From positions 62,001-126,000 of the forward strand of contig NZ_FQUQ01000005.1 of assembly GCF_900129215.1 (NCBI RefSeq): a stretch of 64,000 nt of DNA, in the 5' to 3' direction. Made by a program: the position numbers and the translations under genes. Source of the DNA: Pedobacter caeni (GTDB lineage: Bacteria > Bacteroidota > Bacteroidia > Sphingobacteriales > Sphingobacteriaceae). Shown here in pieces: positions 1 through 9,519 of this stretch; the first letter of the stretch is position 1; each line of letters begins with the position of its first letter. The notes under the pieces are model-generated. The model searched no databases and had not been told where the DNA came from. It saw nothing but the letters and a program-made list of their open reading frames with translations.

Positions 1-687
1 GGTAATTTATATCCAACCCATGGTTTAGGGCCTATCGCTCAATGTATGAACATCAACAGGGGTGATAAAATGGATTACCTTGTTTCTGTATCCACCAATG
101 ATTTTATGATGGGGAATGAAGCCAAAGAAAGAGCAAAAACAGACCCTTTCTACAATGAATTTGTAGGCAGAAACTACAGAGGGAATATGAATACCACAAC
201 CATCAGGACCAGTAAAGGCAAAACCCTGATGCTGCAACATGATGTGACTTCTCCAAGACCTTATTCCAGAATCCATTTGTTAAGTGGTACGAAAGGATTT
301 GCCAGCAAATGGCCGGATCCGGAACGCATCACCTTTGGTGAAGAATGGTTGAAGCCTGATGAACTGAAAAAATTATACGATACACATACCCCTCCCTTGA
401 TCAAACATGTTGGAGAGATCGCGAAAAAAGTAGGCGGACATGGTGGAATGGACTTTATGATGGACTGGCGACTGATTGATTGTCTGCGCAACGGCCTGCC
501 ATTGGATCAGGACGTGTACGATGCTGCAGCATGGAGTTGTATTGTACCATTGAGCAAGAAATCTGTTTCGAAAAGATCTGGCAGTGTAGATATTCCTGAT
601 TTCACCAGAGGTGGATGGACGAGCAATAAACCTGTGGATTTAACACTCGATGGAGGCGGAAATACTACTGTGAGAAGTGTGAAATAA
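1..687 (+). CDS. Gfo/Idh/MocA family oxidoreductase, GH109-type (3' part)
   Basis: The reading frame is open from base 1, so this is the C-terminal 228 residues of a longer gene whose start lies outside the window. The run YPTHGLGPIAQCMNINRGD, followed by DYLVSVS, is the signature of the C-terminal domain of GH109-like Gfo/Idh/MocA proteins. That group includes NAD-dependent alpha-N-acetylgalactosaminidases and related secreted oxidoreductases. The later GGHGGMDFMMDWRL segment is also typical of the clade. The NAD-binding Rossmann half is not in view, so activity cannot be judged. A strong hairpin terminator follows the stop codon, so this gene ends its transcription unit. The family call is good; the substrate is unknown. 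Confidence 0.85.
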   Translation, partial: GNLYPTHGLGPIAQCMNINRGDKMDYLVSVSTNDFMMGNEAKERAKTDPFYNEFVGRNYRGNMNTTTIRTSKGKTLMLQHDVTSPRPYSRIHLLSGTKGFASKWPDPERITFGEEWLKPDELKKLYDTHTPPLIKHVGEIAKKVGGHGGMDFMMDWRLIDCLRNGLPLDQDVYDAAAWSCIVPLSKKSVSKRSGSVDIPDFTRGGWTSNKPVDLTLDGGGNTTVRSVK

Positions 688-711
688 ACCCGGATAAAGC
701 ATATTTATAAG

Positions 712-755
712 AACCCCGGAATTGTCGCAAACGTTTGTGCAGTCCCGGGGTTTTG
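712..755 (+). terminator. Rho-independent terminator after the GH109-type gene
   Basis: Arms AACCCCGG (712-719) and CCGGGGTT (745-752) pair perfectly. The loop holds its own small GC-containing inverted repeat, and a short T run follows the right arm. It lies 24 nt after the stop codon. Confidence 0.75.
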
Positions 756-803
756 TCATATGAAAAACCTTTATGGATAGCTAGTGTTTAATGCTGGCTG
801 TTT

Positions 804-834
804 GTTGACAGACATTCAAAATATGATAACTTTG
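804..834 (+). promoter_or_regulatory. Bacteroidota-type promoter with near-zero leader
   Basis: A GTTG element (804-807) is followed by a 19-nt spacer and TAACTTTG (827-834). This matches the -33 TTTG / -7 TAnnTTTG pattern described for Bacteroidota. Only 5 nt separate the -7 box from the ATG at 840, so transcription would begin at or next to the start codon. Confidence 0.6.
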
Positions 835-839
835 GTGAT

Positions 840-1619
840 ATGAGAACTATATATGACATTGAATATCTTCAAGAGGTAACTACTGAAATCCAGGACTGGG
901 ATTATGGGTTGGTGCAGGGGATGGGAGTATTTTCAACTTCTGAAAGGTATGCTCATATTGAACTAAAAGTTTATACAAGGGACCATTATACAGATCAGAT
1001 CATCTGGAACGTAAAGGAAGAATACATTCCTGCCGATTTAAGCGATTTCCGTGATGAAATCGAAGAAGTCCTCACTTTTTTTGGTAATTATCTTTACGCG
1101 TTAAAGGGTAGACGGGAAAAAAAACTGGTGTACGAGGTGATCGATGGAAGCTTTTGTCCTGACACCTGCATGAGATCATTTGTTCGTGCAACAGCGAGGG
1201 CATTGGTGAATTGCTTTAATAAAGAACGGTTTAAACCCAGTCCTGCGGATTTGAACAGGATTAGGAACAGCCAGGCAAATGGCCTGGAACTATTAAAATC
1301 TTTTCTAACTCATGCTTCGCAGGAAGAAGTTGTTGCATCCTTGAAAAATGTGAGTCTTACCGTCGATTTTAAAGCTCTTTTTACTGAAAATGAGCTGTTT
1401 TTGATAAACGAAAACTTGTATAATTCGATAGAAATATTGAAAAAGAAAGAAATAAGCCAGGAGGCTTATTTTAAGAAGCATAAGCTGATCACAAAATATG
1501 GAGATATCTCCCAGATTGGAATGGCTCATCTTGTGCTGATTCTGAATAGAAAGGATCTTTTGCCACAGGTTGGCGTATTTCAGGATGAAGAAATAGCCTA
1601 TAAATTTTTGTCATGTTAA
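840..1619 (+). CDS. Unrecognised 259-residue protein, possibly with an EF-G domain-IV-like fold
   Basis: I do not recognise this protein. There is no signal peptide or membrane segment, so it is probably cytoplasmic. Residues about 35-125 have a layout reminiscent of domain IV of elongation factor G: a strand with HIELKV, then EEYIPADLSDFRDEI, then a strand ending VYEVIDGSF, then a helix SFVRATARALVNC. The corresponding EF-G stretches are a KEYIPA-like helix start, a DGS motif and an A-rich helix. This is a by-eye fold guess with no search behind it. The C-terminal half (about 135-259) is mostly predicted helix and rich in Lys/Glu. The ATG at 840 is chosen because a good promoter ends 5 nt before it. 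The gene stands alone between a terminator and the sensor-kinase promoter. Confidence 0.7.
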   Translation: MRTIYDIEYLQEVTTEIQDWDYGLVQGMGVFSTSERYAHIELKVYTRDHYTDQIIWNVKEEYIPADLSDFRDEIEEVLTFFGNYLYALKGRREKKLVYEVIDGSFCPDTCMRSFVRATARALVNCFNKERFKPSPADLNRIRNSQANGLELLKSFLTHASQEEVVASLKNVSLTVDFKALFTENELFLINENLYNSIEILKKKEISQEAYFKKHKLITKYGDISQIGMAHLVLILNRKDLLPQVGVFQDEEIAYKFLSC

Positions 1620-1671
1620 TCCCATATCTGAGCAGATAGCTTCATTGCCAGTCGTATCAATCTGATTTTCT

Positions 1672-1679
1672 TATCTTTG
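1672..1679 (+). promoter_or_regulatory. TAnnTTTG -7 box of the sensor-kinase gene
   Basis: TATCTTTG ends 5 nt before the ATG at 1685. No clear -33 element is present at the usual 19-nt spacing. The nearest TTG is at 1645-1647, giving a 24-nt spacer. Confidence 0.5.
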
Positions 1680-1684
1680 CGGCA

Positions 1685-3301
1685 ATGAAGCTTGCCATAC
1701 AAAAACCCCGATACCTGATGGCTATCGGTTTTACCATCTTTCTGTTTATCGCCGGGATTATCCTTTTTACCGGTCATCTGGTTGAAAAACGCCTGACCAA
1801 AATTGCCGCATTTTCCGGAGTAAATGTATACCGTCAAAAGGTGAATGTTTTTCGTTATGAGTTCAATAACCTGTTAAAAGGAACACAAATCGCGGCAAAC
1901 CTATTTCCGAAATTAAGCGAAGACATCTCTGAAAAAAGTTTAAATCAAAGCCTTGGTACCTTATTGTTATCTGATGAAAAGGTCAGGCAGGCATGGTATG
2001 TCAGGATAAAAGGAAAGGATACTTCTTTTGTATATCTGCTGCGAAAAGTAAATACTTTTCAGAAATCTGCTATGCCGGGTTATGTCAAAGTTTGGGTAAG
2101 AAAACAATTGCTGCTTAAAACAGCCGGGAGTTTAAATACAGAGATGATCAATGTTGCCGATTCTTTACATTGGTTAACGGCAACAAATAAGCGGCAGCAA
2201 GGGAATACCTTATTGCTGATGGGACTGGATATCAACCTGAAAGATTTGCAGCGATCTTTTTATGATGTAGATGCAACAGGGATTTCCTATGCCTTTATCG
2301 TTGATGAAACGGGGCTTTGCATTACTAATCCAAATGAGAAACTGATTGGTCAGCGTCTCTATGAGATGAAGCCGGATGCGATGATCAGTCAGGTGATTGC
2401 TGATGGAAATATCAGAAACGAGGTGGTGATGTCTGACTATCTGAAGCTTCCGGTCACCAGGTATTATATTCCGGATTTAATTAAAGGATTGAACTGGACC
2501 ATTATCGTGGATATCCCTGGTTTTGTCTTAGATGAGGATCTGGCAGCCGTCCGCTCTTACTCCATTTACATGGGGCTGATTGCCGTGGCAGTTATTCTGA
2601 CCCTGATCTGGCTCTACCAGCGAAGGTGGCAAAAGGAATTTTTGCTGAGAAGGGAAGTGGAGATTCACCGTCAGGAACTCTCTATGGAGAAACAGATGCT
2701 CAACACCATCGCAGAACGCCAGCAAAAGGAAAATGCCTTGCTGCAACTGGGAAAATTAAAAGAAAAAGTGAATCCGCATTTCCTGTTCAATTCCTTGAGT
2801 TCTTTAAATGCATTGATTGTCCAGGACCCTGATCTGGCCAAGTCTTTTGTCGTGAAGTTATCCAGGGTATACCGTTATGTGCTGGAATCCTATCCCAATG
2901 GATTGGCTACCGTAGCGGAAGAGCTTCGTTTTATGAATGAATATTTTTTCTTATTAAAGATCCGTTTCGGAGAAGCCCTGCAGCCCTTAGATTTGGATTT
3001 GTCTGAAGAACACCTGCAAGGGAAGATTCCCTTTATGAGTTTACAAACCCTGATCGAAAATGCCGTAAAACACAATGTCCTCTCCAAATCCAAACCGCTA
3101 AAGATCAGGATTGAAAGCAGGGACGATGGAATTGTGGTGAGCAATAACCTTCAGTTGCGCCCGGATGTCAGGGACTCTGGAAAGCAGGGCTTAAACTACC
3201 TTCAAAGCACCTATGCCTATTTTGGAAATGAACAGCTGAAATATGGCATCGAAGCTGGTCAGTATCAGGTTTATCTGCCTGTTCTTTATTTAACTGAATA
3301 G
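1685..3301 (+). CDS. LytS/YehU-type sensor histidine kinase
   Basis: A 538-residue membrane sensor kinase. It has an N-terminal membrane helix (about 10-30), a long periplasmic sensor region (about 30-300), a second membrane helix (about 302-322), then a coiled coil and a cytoplasmic kinase of the His_kinase (PF06580) class. The phospho-acceptor motif NPHFLFNSLSSLN places His at about residue 365. The ATP-binding N box is LIENAVKHN at about 457-465, and a short GLxxL-type G box follows near SGKQGLNYLQ. Kinases of this class pair with LytTR response regulators. The only one in the window is at 10944-11699, on the far side of the protease/SusCD operon. The likely job is to sense a periplasmic signal and control that operon. 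The start follows a -7 box by 5 nt. Confidence 0.9.
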   Translation: MKLAIQKPRYLMAIGFTIFLFIAGIILFTGHLVEKRLTKIAAFSGVNVYRQKVNVFRYEFNNLLKGTQIAANLFPKLSEDISEKSLNQSLGTLLLSDEKVRQAWYVRIKGKDTSFVYLLRKVNTFQKSAMPGYVKVWVRKQLLLKTAGSLNTEMINVADSLHWLTATNKRQQGNTLLLMGLDINLKDLQRSFYDVDATGISYAFIVDETGLCITNPNEKLIGQRLYEMKPDAMISQVIADGNIRNEVVMSDYLKLPVTRYYIPDLIKGLNWTIIVDIPGFVLDEDLAAVRSYSIYMGLIAVAVILTLIWLYQRRWQKEFLLRREVEIHRQELSMEKQMLNTIAERQQKENALLQLGKLKEKVNPHFLFNSLSSLNALIVQDPDLAKSFVVKLSRVYRYVLESYPNGLATVAEELRFMNEYFFLLKIRFGEALQPLDLDLSEEHLQGKIPFMSLQTLIENAVKHNVLSKSKPLKIRIESRDDGIVVSNNLQLRPDVRDSGKQGLNYLQSTYAYFGNEQLKYGIEAGQYQVYLPVLYLTE

Positions 3302-3336
3302 TAATCAGGACATCATAATTAATTAACAATGATTTT

Positions 3337-3386
3337 TTTCACTCCTTAAAACTGCGCTTTCACTAAGGATAATGCACCATTCCACT
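3337..3386 (+). promoter_or_regulatory. Direct-repeat array TTTCACT, about 21-bp phased; candidate LytTR operator
   Basis: TTTCACT occurs at 3337-3343 and 3358-3364, exactly 21 bp apart. A variant TTCCACT follows at 3380-3386. LytTR regulators typically bind pairs of about 9-bp direct repeats with a 12-13 bp gap, which is this period. The array sits in the 128-nt gap before the metalloprotease-SusCD operon. The assignment to the regulator at 10944 is inference. Confidence 0.45.
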
Positions 3387-3429
3387 CCTAATAATTTCAT
3401 AATGTGCCAATTATGCAGCACTTTGGAAC

Positions 3430-6117
3430 ATGATTTTGAATAAGACTTCATTTTTTTCAGCCGAAAAAAAACACCAGATTAGACTAGCCGATACTTCAGG
3501 GAAATCCCTTTTAGTAGTTTTAGTATGCCTCTTTGCGTTCAATGTAAACGCTCAGGTTCCTAAGAAATTGCCTAAAAAAACTGTTAAAAAAGTACAGACC
3601 GATACCTTAAAAAAGAAGAGTACTGCCGATACCACCAAAGGTAAGGAGCTCAAGAGTTATACCGAACTGTTAAAGAAAGCAAAAACTCTTAATGGTTTAT
3701 TTAAAGTTCATCAGGTAGAAACAGATTATTACTTTGAGATCCCTTTAAAATTGATGGGAAAGGATTTCCTGATCGTCAATAAGATCTCTTCCGTACCCCT
3801 GTCTGTAAATGAGTTAGGGCTAAATAAAGGGGTGAACTACGACAATAAAGTCATTCAGTTTTCTCAGAACAAATTGGCTAAAACGATTTGGGTTAAATCT
3901 GTTGTTCCACAGGTAGAATCGCCGGCAGGAGACGCCATTACCCGTTCCGTGAAGGATAACTTCGTTGCTTCTGTAATCGAATCTTTCAAGATCGAAGCCT
4001 ACTCGCCTGATTCATCGGCAGTAGTCATCAAAATGAATAAAGTTTTTGATGGAACGGAGAAGAGTTTTAACGATGTTTTTTCGGATATAGGATTGGGGAC
4101 TGCTCCAAAAACCTCCTTATCGGCAATAGAACACATCAAGAGCTTCCCGGAAAACATCGTGGTGCGTGCTTTACTGACCACCAAAGTAACCGAAGGCAGA
4201 ACAACCATACCAGTGAGTATGGCGGTGACGACAAACCTGCTTTTATTACCGGAAAAACCGATGAAACCCCGATTTGCAGACAATAGGGTTGGTTTTTTCA
4301 CTACCCCAAGATGGTATTTCTCTGATGCCCAGCATAAACTGGAAACCAGAGAGCTGTTAACGAGATGGAGAATGGAGCCAAAACCCGCAGATCGTGCCCG
4401 TTACCTAAAAGGAGAACTGGTAGAGCCGGTAAAACCGATCATCTTTTATATCGACCCATCCACTCCTCCGCAATGGAGAAAACAAATCATTGCAGGCGTA
4501 ACAGACTGGCAGAAAGCTTTTGAGCAAGCCGGTTTTAAAAATGCCATTCAGGCGAGAGAAGTTACAGATACCAGTGATTACGATGGGGATGACATCCGTT
4601 ATTCGGAGATCACTTATGCGGCTTCGCCGAAGTCCAATGCGATGGGGCCTGCTGTTGTAGATCCCCGCTCCGGAGAAATCCTGGAATCAGATGTGATCTG
4701 GTGGCATAATGTAATGACTTCTCTTAATTTCTGGATGAGGGTACAGACGGGAGTGATTGATCCGGGAGCAAGAAGCAATAAGCTTTCTGACGAACGCATG
4801 GCCCATGCCATCCGCTTTGTATCTTCTCATGAAATCGGTCATACCTTGGGTTTAAAACACAATATGAGTTCTTCTTTCTCCTTTCCGGTAGATTCTTTGC
4901 GTTCGCCTTCTTTTACCAACCGTATGGGTGGAACAGCTTCTTCGATCATGGATTATGCACGTTTCAATTATGTGGCACAACCTGGAGATAAGGTAACCAA
5001 TATTACCCCTCAGATCGGACTTTATGATAAATATGCCATTGCCTGGGGATACCGCTGGTTAGATGTAGAAGATCCGCATCAGGAACTTCCAGTCCTAAAG
5101 GAATGGATTAAAGCACATGCCAACGACCCTTTATACCATTATGGTGAACAACAGGATTCGAAAAACGTAGTTGATCCAAGGGCGCAATCGGAAGATTTAG
5201 GAGATGATGCTGTAAAAGCAAGTGAATATGGGTTGGCAAACCTGAAACGTCTGGTGCCACAAATCAGTACCTGGGCTTCCAATGATGGTGAAGACTATAT
5301 CCAGGCAGGAAAGTTATTCATGGCAACAATCTATCAATGGCAAACCTATGCAGAACATGTGATGGCAAATATAGGTGGGATATACCTGGAAAACCCCGTA
5401 GCGGGCGACCGTAAAAATGCATATACACCCGTTCCAAAAGCCATGCAGGTAAAAGCGCTTAAGTTTTTAAAGGAAGAGGCATTAACTGCCCCGGAATGGT
5501 TGTTCGATAAAGAACTGTTAAAAAAGACTTTCCCGGTTAAAGAATCGCCAATGGGCCCGTATGAATATGCGCCTTATAACCTGAAACGCGAACTTCAATA
5601 CGGGTTTTTGTATAGCCTGGTAAGTCAGGAGCGCCTGTTGAGAATGATGGAAATGGAAGTGATGCAGGGCAAAGAAAACGTATTCACGGTAGCTGAATTA
5701 CTGAAAGATCTGAGGGCAACTGCTTTTGCAAAAACGTTAAGCGGCAAAACACTTTCTGTGGAAGACCGCATGATGGAACAGAATTACGTAGATGTATTGT
5801 TGGTCAGCACGGATAAAATGCTGGAAAAAATTACCAAGACTTCATTAAAAGAAAACACATTTAAACTAAAAAACGAATTGCAGATCTGTGATTTCGGCGA
5901 CAATGGTAAAACGGCCACAGGAGCTGAAAATACTTCGCTTAGAAACATTCAGTTCAGTTCCATGAGCAGAACTTCTGAAGTTGCAGCAGCAAAACGTGGA
6001 GAGCTGTTACAGATTGTAACACTGTTGGAGAAAAATAAAGGCAGAGGGGATGATGCCACAAAAGGTCATTATATGGACCTGATCCTGAGGATTCGTCAGA
6101 GCCTCAGAATGAATTAA
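3430..6117 (+). CDS. Secreted zinc metalloprotease, DUF5117/DUF4953-type
   Basis: An 895-residue exported protease. A hydrophobic signal-like segment (about 27-41) ends at NVNAQ. A Lys/Thr-rich linker follows, then a large N-terminal region resembling the DUF5118/DUF5117 modules, and then the catalytic domain. The motif HEIGHTLGLKH (about 467-477) is a complete metzincin HExxHxxGxxH zinc site. A downstream SIMDYA segment supplies the expected Met-turn. Its 34-nt gap to SusC shows co-transcription with the SusCD pair. Homologous proteases are commonly encoded beside SusC/SusD genes in Bacteroidota, where they are assumed to work on proteins or peptides at the cell surface. The substrate is unknown. 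It could alternatively be periplasmic rather than surface exposed. Confidence 0.88.
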   Translation: MILNKTSFFSAEKKHQIRLADTSGKSLLVVLVCLFAFNVNAQVPKKLPKKTVKKVQTDTLKKKSTADTTKGKELKSYTELLKKAKTLNGLFKVHQVETDYYFEIPLKLMGKDFLIVNKISSVPLSVNELGLNKGVNYDNKVIQFSQNKLAKTIWVKSVVPQVESPAGDAITRSVKDNFVASVIESFKIEAYSPDSSAVVIKMNKVFDGTEKSFNDVFSDIGLGTAPKTSLSAIEHIKSFPENIVVRALLTTKVTEGRTTIPVSMAVTTNLLLLPEKPMKPRFADNRVGFFTTPRWYFSDAQHKLETRELLTRWRMEPKPADRARYLKGELVEPVKPIIFYIDPSTPPQWRKQIIAGVTDWQKAFEQAGFKNAIQAREVTDTSDYDGDDIRYSEITYAASPKSNAMGPAVVDPRSGEILESDVIWWHNVMTSLNFWMRVQTGVIDPGARSNKLSDERMAHAIRFVSSHEIGHTLGLKHNMSSSFSFPVDSLRSPSFTNRMGGTASSIMDYARFNYVAQPGDKVTNITPQIGLYDKYAIAWGYRWLDVEDPHQELPVLKEWIKAHANDPLYHYGEQQDSKNVVDPRAQSEDLGDDAVKASEYGLANLKRLVPQISTWASNDGEDYIQAGKLFMATIYQWQTYAEHVMANIGGIYLENPVAGDRKNAYTPVPKAMQVKALKFLKEEALTAPEWLFDKELLKKTFPVKESPMGPYEYAPYNLKRELQYGFLYSLVSQERLLRMMEMEVMQGKENVFTVAELLKDLRATAFAKTLSGKTLSVEDRMMEQNYVDVLLVSTDKMLEKITKTSLKENTFKLKNELQICDFGDNGKTATGAENTSLRNIQFSSMSRTSEVAAAKRGELLQIVTLLEKNKGRGDDATKGHYMDLILRIRQSLRMN

Positions 6118-6151
6118 AAACCACCAACAAACTAATATAATAATAGGGGAT

Positions 6152-9100
6152 ATGAATAAACAATTACTTTTAATACTGTTCCTGCTGGGCATCAGCCTTA
6201 CAGGTTACGGTCAGAAACAAACGACCATCACCGGGCAGGTGCTGGACGTAAAAGACGGCATGCCCATACCGGGCGCTTCGGTCTTTGTAGACAATGCCGC
6301 AATCGGCGAACAAAGTAGTGTTCCCGGAGTGATTCAAAACTCTGTGATCGGAACAGTAACGGATACCGATGGTAAATTTAGTTTAAAAGTACCGGAGGGG
6401 ACAACCTCATTGAAGGTGAGTTACCTTGGATATGAGGCGGCATTGATAAATATCATCAATAAGTCCCATATCACCGTTTCTTTGAAAAACAGCGATAATA
6501 CGTTGGGAGAAGTGGTGGTGAACGGGTATACGGATATTGCCAAACGCAAGAATACAACGGCTACCACAAAACTGGACTATGGTAAGATTCGTCAGACCGG
6601 AGTATCTGGTATAGACGAGATGCTGGCAGGACAGGTTGCAGGTGTTGCCGTAGGAACCATTACAGGTGGACCAGGTGCTGCACCAAAGATCAGAATCCGT
6701 GGTACCGTTTCTTTGAATGGAGGTCAGGATCCTTTATGGGTATTAGACGGACTTCCCCTGGAAGGAACAGATCTGCCCAAAACGATTGGAGAGAAAGATG
6801 ATATTGACCAATTGCGCAATTTGCCGATTGCCGGGTTAAATCCGGATGATATCGCCGACATTACCATTCTGAAAGATGCAGCTGCAACGGCAATATATGG
6901 TGCAAGGGCTGCAAATGGTGTTATCGTAATTACCACAAAAAAAGGTAAGAAAGGTCCATTGGCGATTAACTTCAGTGCAAATACCTTTATCTCACAACGC
7001 CCGGATCTGGACAAACTGAACTTGATGAATGCCAATGAAAAGGTGGATTTTGAACTGGGCCTGGCATCCAGAAGTGATCTTACGTACAGGGATAACCAGG
7101 GTAGCGTGTCGAGAATTCTCAATAAAAGTGCTGAGCTTAACCAATACAGAACCGGTGGCTTTTCCAGCCTTAGCCCCGCTACGCAGCGTGCCATAAATGA
7201 CCTCAGACAACCAGGCACAGATTGGGGTAAGGAAATGTATCAGACTGCTATTAATCAGCAATATACCCTGGGGTTGTCCGGTGGAAATGAACAGGCTAAC
7301 TATTATTTCTCTGGTGGCTATTACAATGAAAAAGGAACCACCAAACAAACAGGATTAGAACGTTATAACCTGACCTTAAAAACGGACTATAACATTTCTC
7401 AAAAGCTGAAAGCAGGAGTCGCAATATTTGGCTCAAGAACTAGCCGTAATAATTACCTGACAGATGCAGATGGATTTACTAACCTTAGTACTTACACCAG
7501 GAACGTAAACCCATACCTGCAGGCCAGAGATGCTTCCGGCGCTTACCACTATGATCCGGATATTTTTGGGAACGTTAACGGGGATGTTTATCTTCCTCTA
7601 AACATGTTGGAAGAACGTGCGAATACACGCTATAAGTTGGCCAATAAAAGTGTGAAAGCAGTATTGGACCTGGCATATCAGGTGAATAAAGACCTGAACC
7701 TGCGTACAGAATTCGGACTTCAATTTGAAGATACCGGTGTAGAAAAATTCGCCGGACAGGATTCATATTACCTTCGCAAATTGAGAGAAGCTTCTAAATA
7801 CTATAATTCTGCAATTAAGAAAAATGATTATTTCCTGCCTGCAGGAGGAACGATTCAAAACCAGAATACCGACTTTTTTCAGTACAACTGGAAATCTATT
7901 CTGGAATATAAGAAAGTCTTCAGTGAAAAGCATGAAATTGAAGCACTTGCAGGATCTGAACTGAGAAAGAACAACAATGAAGTGATTATCAGTAGGGGAT
8001 TTGGTTATAATGAACGTACGCTGACCAATGAAACTATCGTTTTTCCGAACGCTGGTCTGGCTAAAGAATCAATCTGGAGGGCTTACCAAAAGCAAAAAAA
8101 TCAGAACGCATTTGCTTCATTCTATGGTACATTATCATATACTTATGACAGGAAATACACCTTATATGGAAGTATCCGCTATGATGGTTCAGATCTTTTT
8201 GGGGTAGATCCGAAATATAAATACCTTCCAATTTACTCGGTTTCAGGTGCCTGGAATGCGAATGAAGAGAAATTTATTAAAGACATCAGCTGGATCTCTA
8301 ATCTTCGTGTAAGAGGTTCTTATGGGCTTCAGGGGAATATTGATAAAAACACTTCGCCTTTTGTGGTTGGAGATTATTCCAATTCATCTATTCTTCCGGG
8401 AACAAATCAACCCACAATTTCGGTGTCTAACCCTCCAAATGATAAATTGAGATGGGAAAAAACTTCCACCTTCAATGCTGGTCTGGATTTGGGTATACTT
8501 AATAATGCCGTACAGATCACTTTTGATTATTATAACCGTTTCAGTAAAGATCTGATTGGAACACAATCTTTACAGTTGGAAAATGGCTTTAACTTTACCC
8601 GTTCCAATGCTTCACAAGTAAGGAATAAAGGTCTGGAACTGACCATCTCAACCAGAAATATCAGCACCAGTAATTTTCAATGGTGGACTGATTTTAACAT
8701 TGCTCATAATAAAACCAGGGTGGTCAAAGATAAAGTCCGCGATAACCAGTTGACTCCTTCAAAAGAAGGATATCCGGTGAATGCGTTATTCGTGATCAAA
8801 ACAAATGGACTGGATGCGAATGGTATCCCTTTGTTTCAGAAAGATGGCAAATCCGTTTCTCTGGAAGAGTTCTACAAATTATATGACCCGTATGCGGACT
8901 TTATGCCTGGGGAAATTGTAAATAGTGGATTAGATGGGAAAGGTACACAGGCGCTTTACACTTATGCAGGTGATATGGATCCGCAATTCACAGGAGGTTT
9001 GACTAACCGTTTCCGCTATGCTAATTTTGACCTTTCGGTAACAGCCATTTTTAACATCAACCAATGGGTAAAAGTGAGACCTGCTTATAATCCGGCTCAG

Positions 9101-9508
9101 GTCGATCGTGGAAGAAACTATTCCAGGGATATACTGAATGCCTGGTCTCCACTGAATTCAGGAAGTACCCTACCTGGGATCTATGGCAGGGAGAGTTTTG
9201 ATGGCAGCAGATGGATGGCTTATAAATGGCAGGATGGTAATGATCCGGGGAACAGTTACAATGACCTGGATATCTTTGCAAAAAAGATAAGTTATATGAG
9301 GATCAATAGTATCCGTTTAGGTTATACACTACCATCGGCTGTATCCGGGAAAATTAAAGCAAACAGCTTAAGAATCAGTGTTGAAGCCAGGAATCCTTTT
9401 GTGTTCGGAAGCAGTCATAAAGGATTCTTTGATCCGGAAACTTATGGTAATATTTATTCACAACCAATCACTAGAAGTATTTCTATTGGTTTAAATGCCA
9501 CTTTTTAA
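6152..9508 (+). CDS. SusC/RagA-type TonB-dependent outer-membrane transporter
   Basis: An 1118-residue TonB-linked outer-membrane receptor. A signal peptide (about 1-20) precedes a carboxypeptidase-regulatory-like domain (about 25-115) with an unusually long insert around residues 45-65. The plug domain follows, with GEVVVNGY, the segment IRIRGTVSLNGG and the SusC signature LKDAAATAIYGARAANGVIVITTK. The remainder is a 22-strand-type beta barrel ending in aromatic Phe. It forms a transport complex with the SusD lipoprotein 11 nt downstream. Being in an operon with a protease and flanked by LytS/LytTR genes, it may import peptides or glycopeptides rather than a polysaccharide; that is inference. 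Confidence 0.93.
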   Translation: MNKQLLLILFLLGISLTGYGQKQTTITGQVLDVKDGMPIPGASVFVDNAAIGEQSSVPGVIQNSVIGTVTDTDGKFSLKVPEGTTSLKVSYLGYEAALINIINKSHITVSLKNSDNTLGEVVVNGYTDIAKRKNTTATTKLDYGKIRQTGVSGIDEMLAGQVAGVAVGTITGGPGAAPKIRIRGTVSLNGGQDPLWVLDGLPLEGTDLPKTIGEKDDIDQLRNLPIAGLNPDDIADITILKDAAATAIYGARAANGVIVITTKKGKKGPLAINFSANTFISQRPDLDKLNLMNANEKVDFELGLASRSDLTYRDNQGSVSRILNKSAELNQYRTGGFSSLSPATQRAINDLRQPGTDWGKEMYQTAINQQYTLGLSGGNEQANYYFSGGYYNEKGTTKQTGLERYNLTLKTDYNISQKLKAGVAIFGSRTSRNNYLTDADGFTNLSTYTRNVNPYLQARDASGAYHYDPDIFGNVNGDVYLPLNMLEERANTRYKLANKSVKAVLDLAYQVNKDLNLRTEFGLQFEDTGVEKFAGQDSYYLRKLREASKYYNSAIKKNDYFLPAGGTIQNQNTDFFQYNWKSILEYKKVFSEKHEIEALAGSELRKNNNEVIISRGFGYNERTLTNETIVFPNAGLAKESIWRAYQKQKNQNAFASFYGTLSYTYDRKYTLYGSIRYDGSDLFGVDPKYKYLPIYSVSGAWNANEEKFIKDISWISNLRVRGSYGLQGNIDKNTSPFVVGDYSNSSILPGTNQPTISVSNPPNDKLRWEKTSTFNAGLDLGILNNAVQITFDYYNRFSKDLIGTQSLQLENGFNFTRSNASQVRNKGLELTISTRNISTSNFQWWTDFNIAHNKTRVVKDKVRDNQLTPSKEGYPVNALFVIKTNGLDANGIPLFQKDGKSVSLEEFYKLYDPYADFMPGEIVNSGLDGKGTQALYTYAGDMDPQFTGGLTNRFRYANFDLSVTAIFNINQWVKVRPAYNPAQVDRGRNYSRDILNAWSPLNSGSTLPGIYGRESFDGSRWMAYKWQDGNDPGNSYNDLDIFAKKISYMRINSIRLGYTLPSAVSGKIKANSLRISVEARNPFVFGSSHKGFFDPETYGNIYSQPITRSISIGLNATF

Positions 9509-9519
9509 TTAATTATCTG

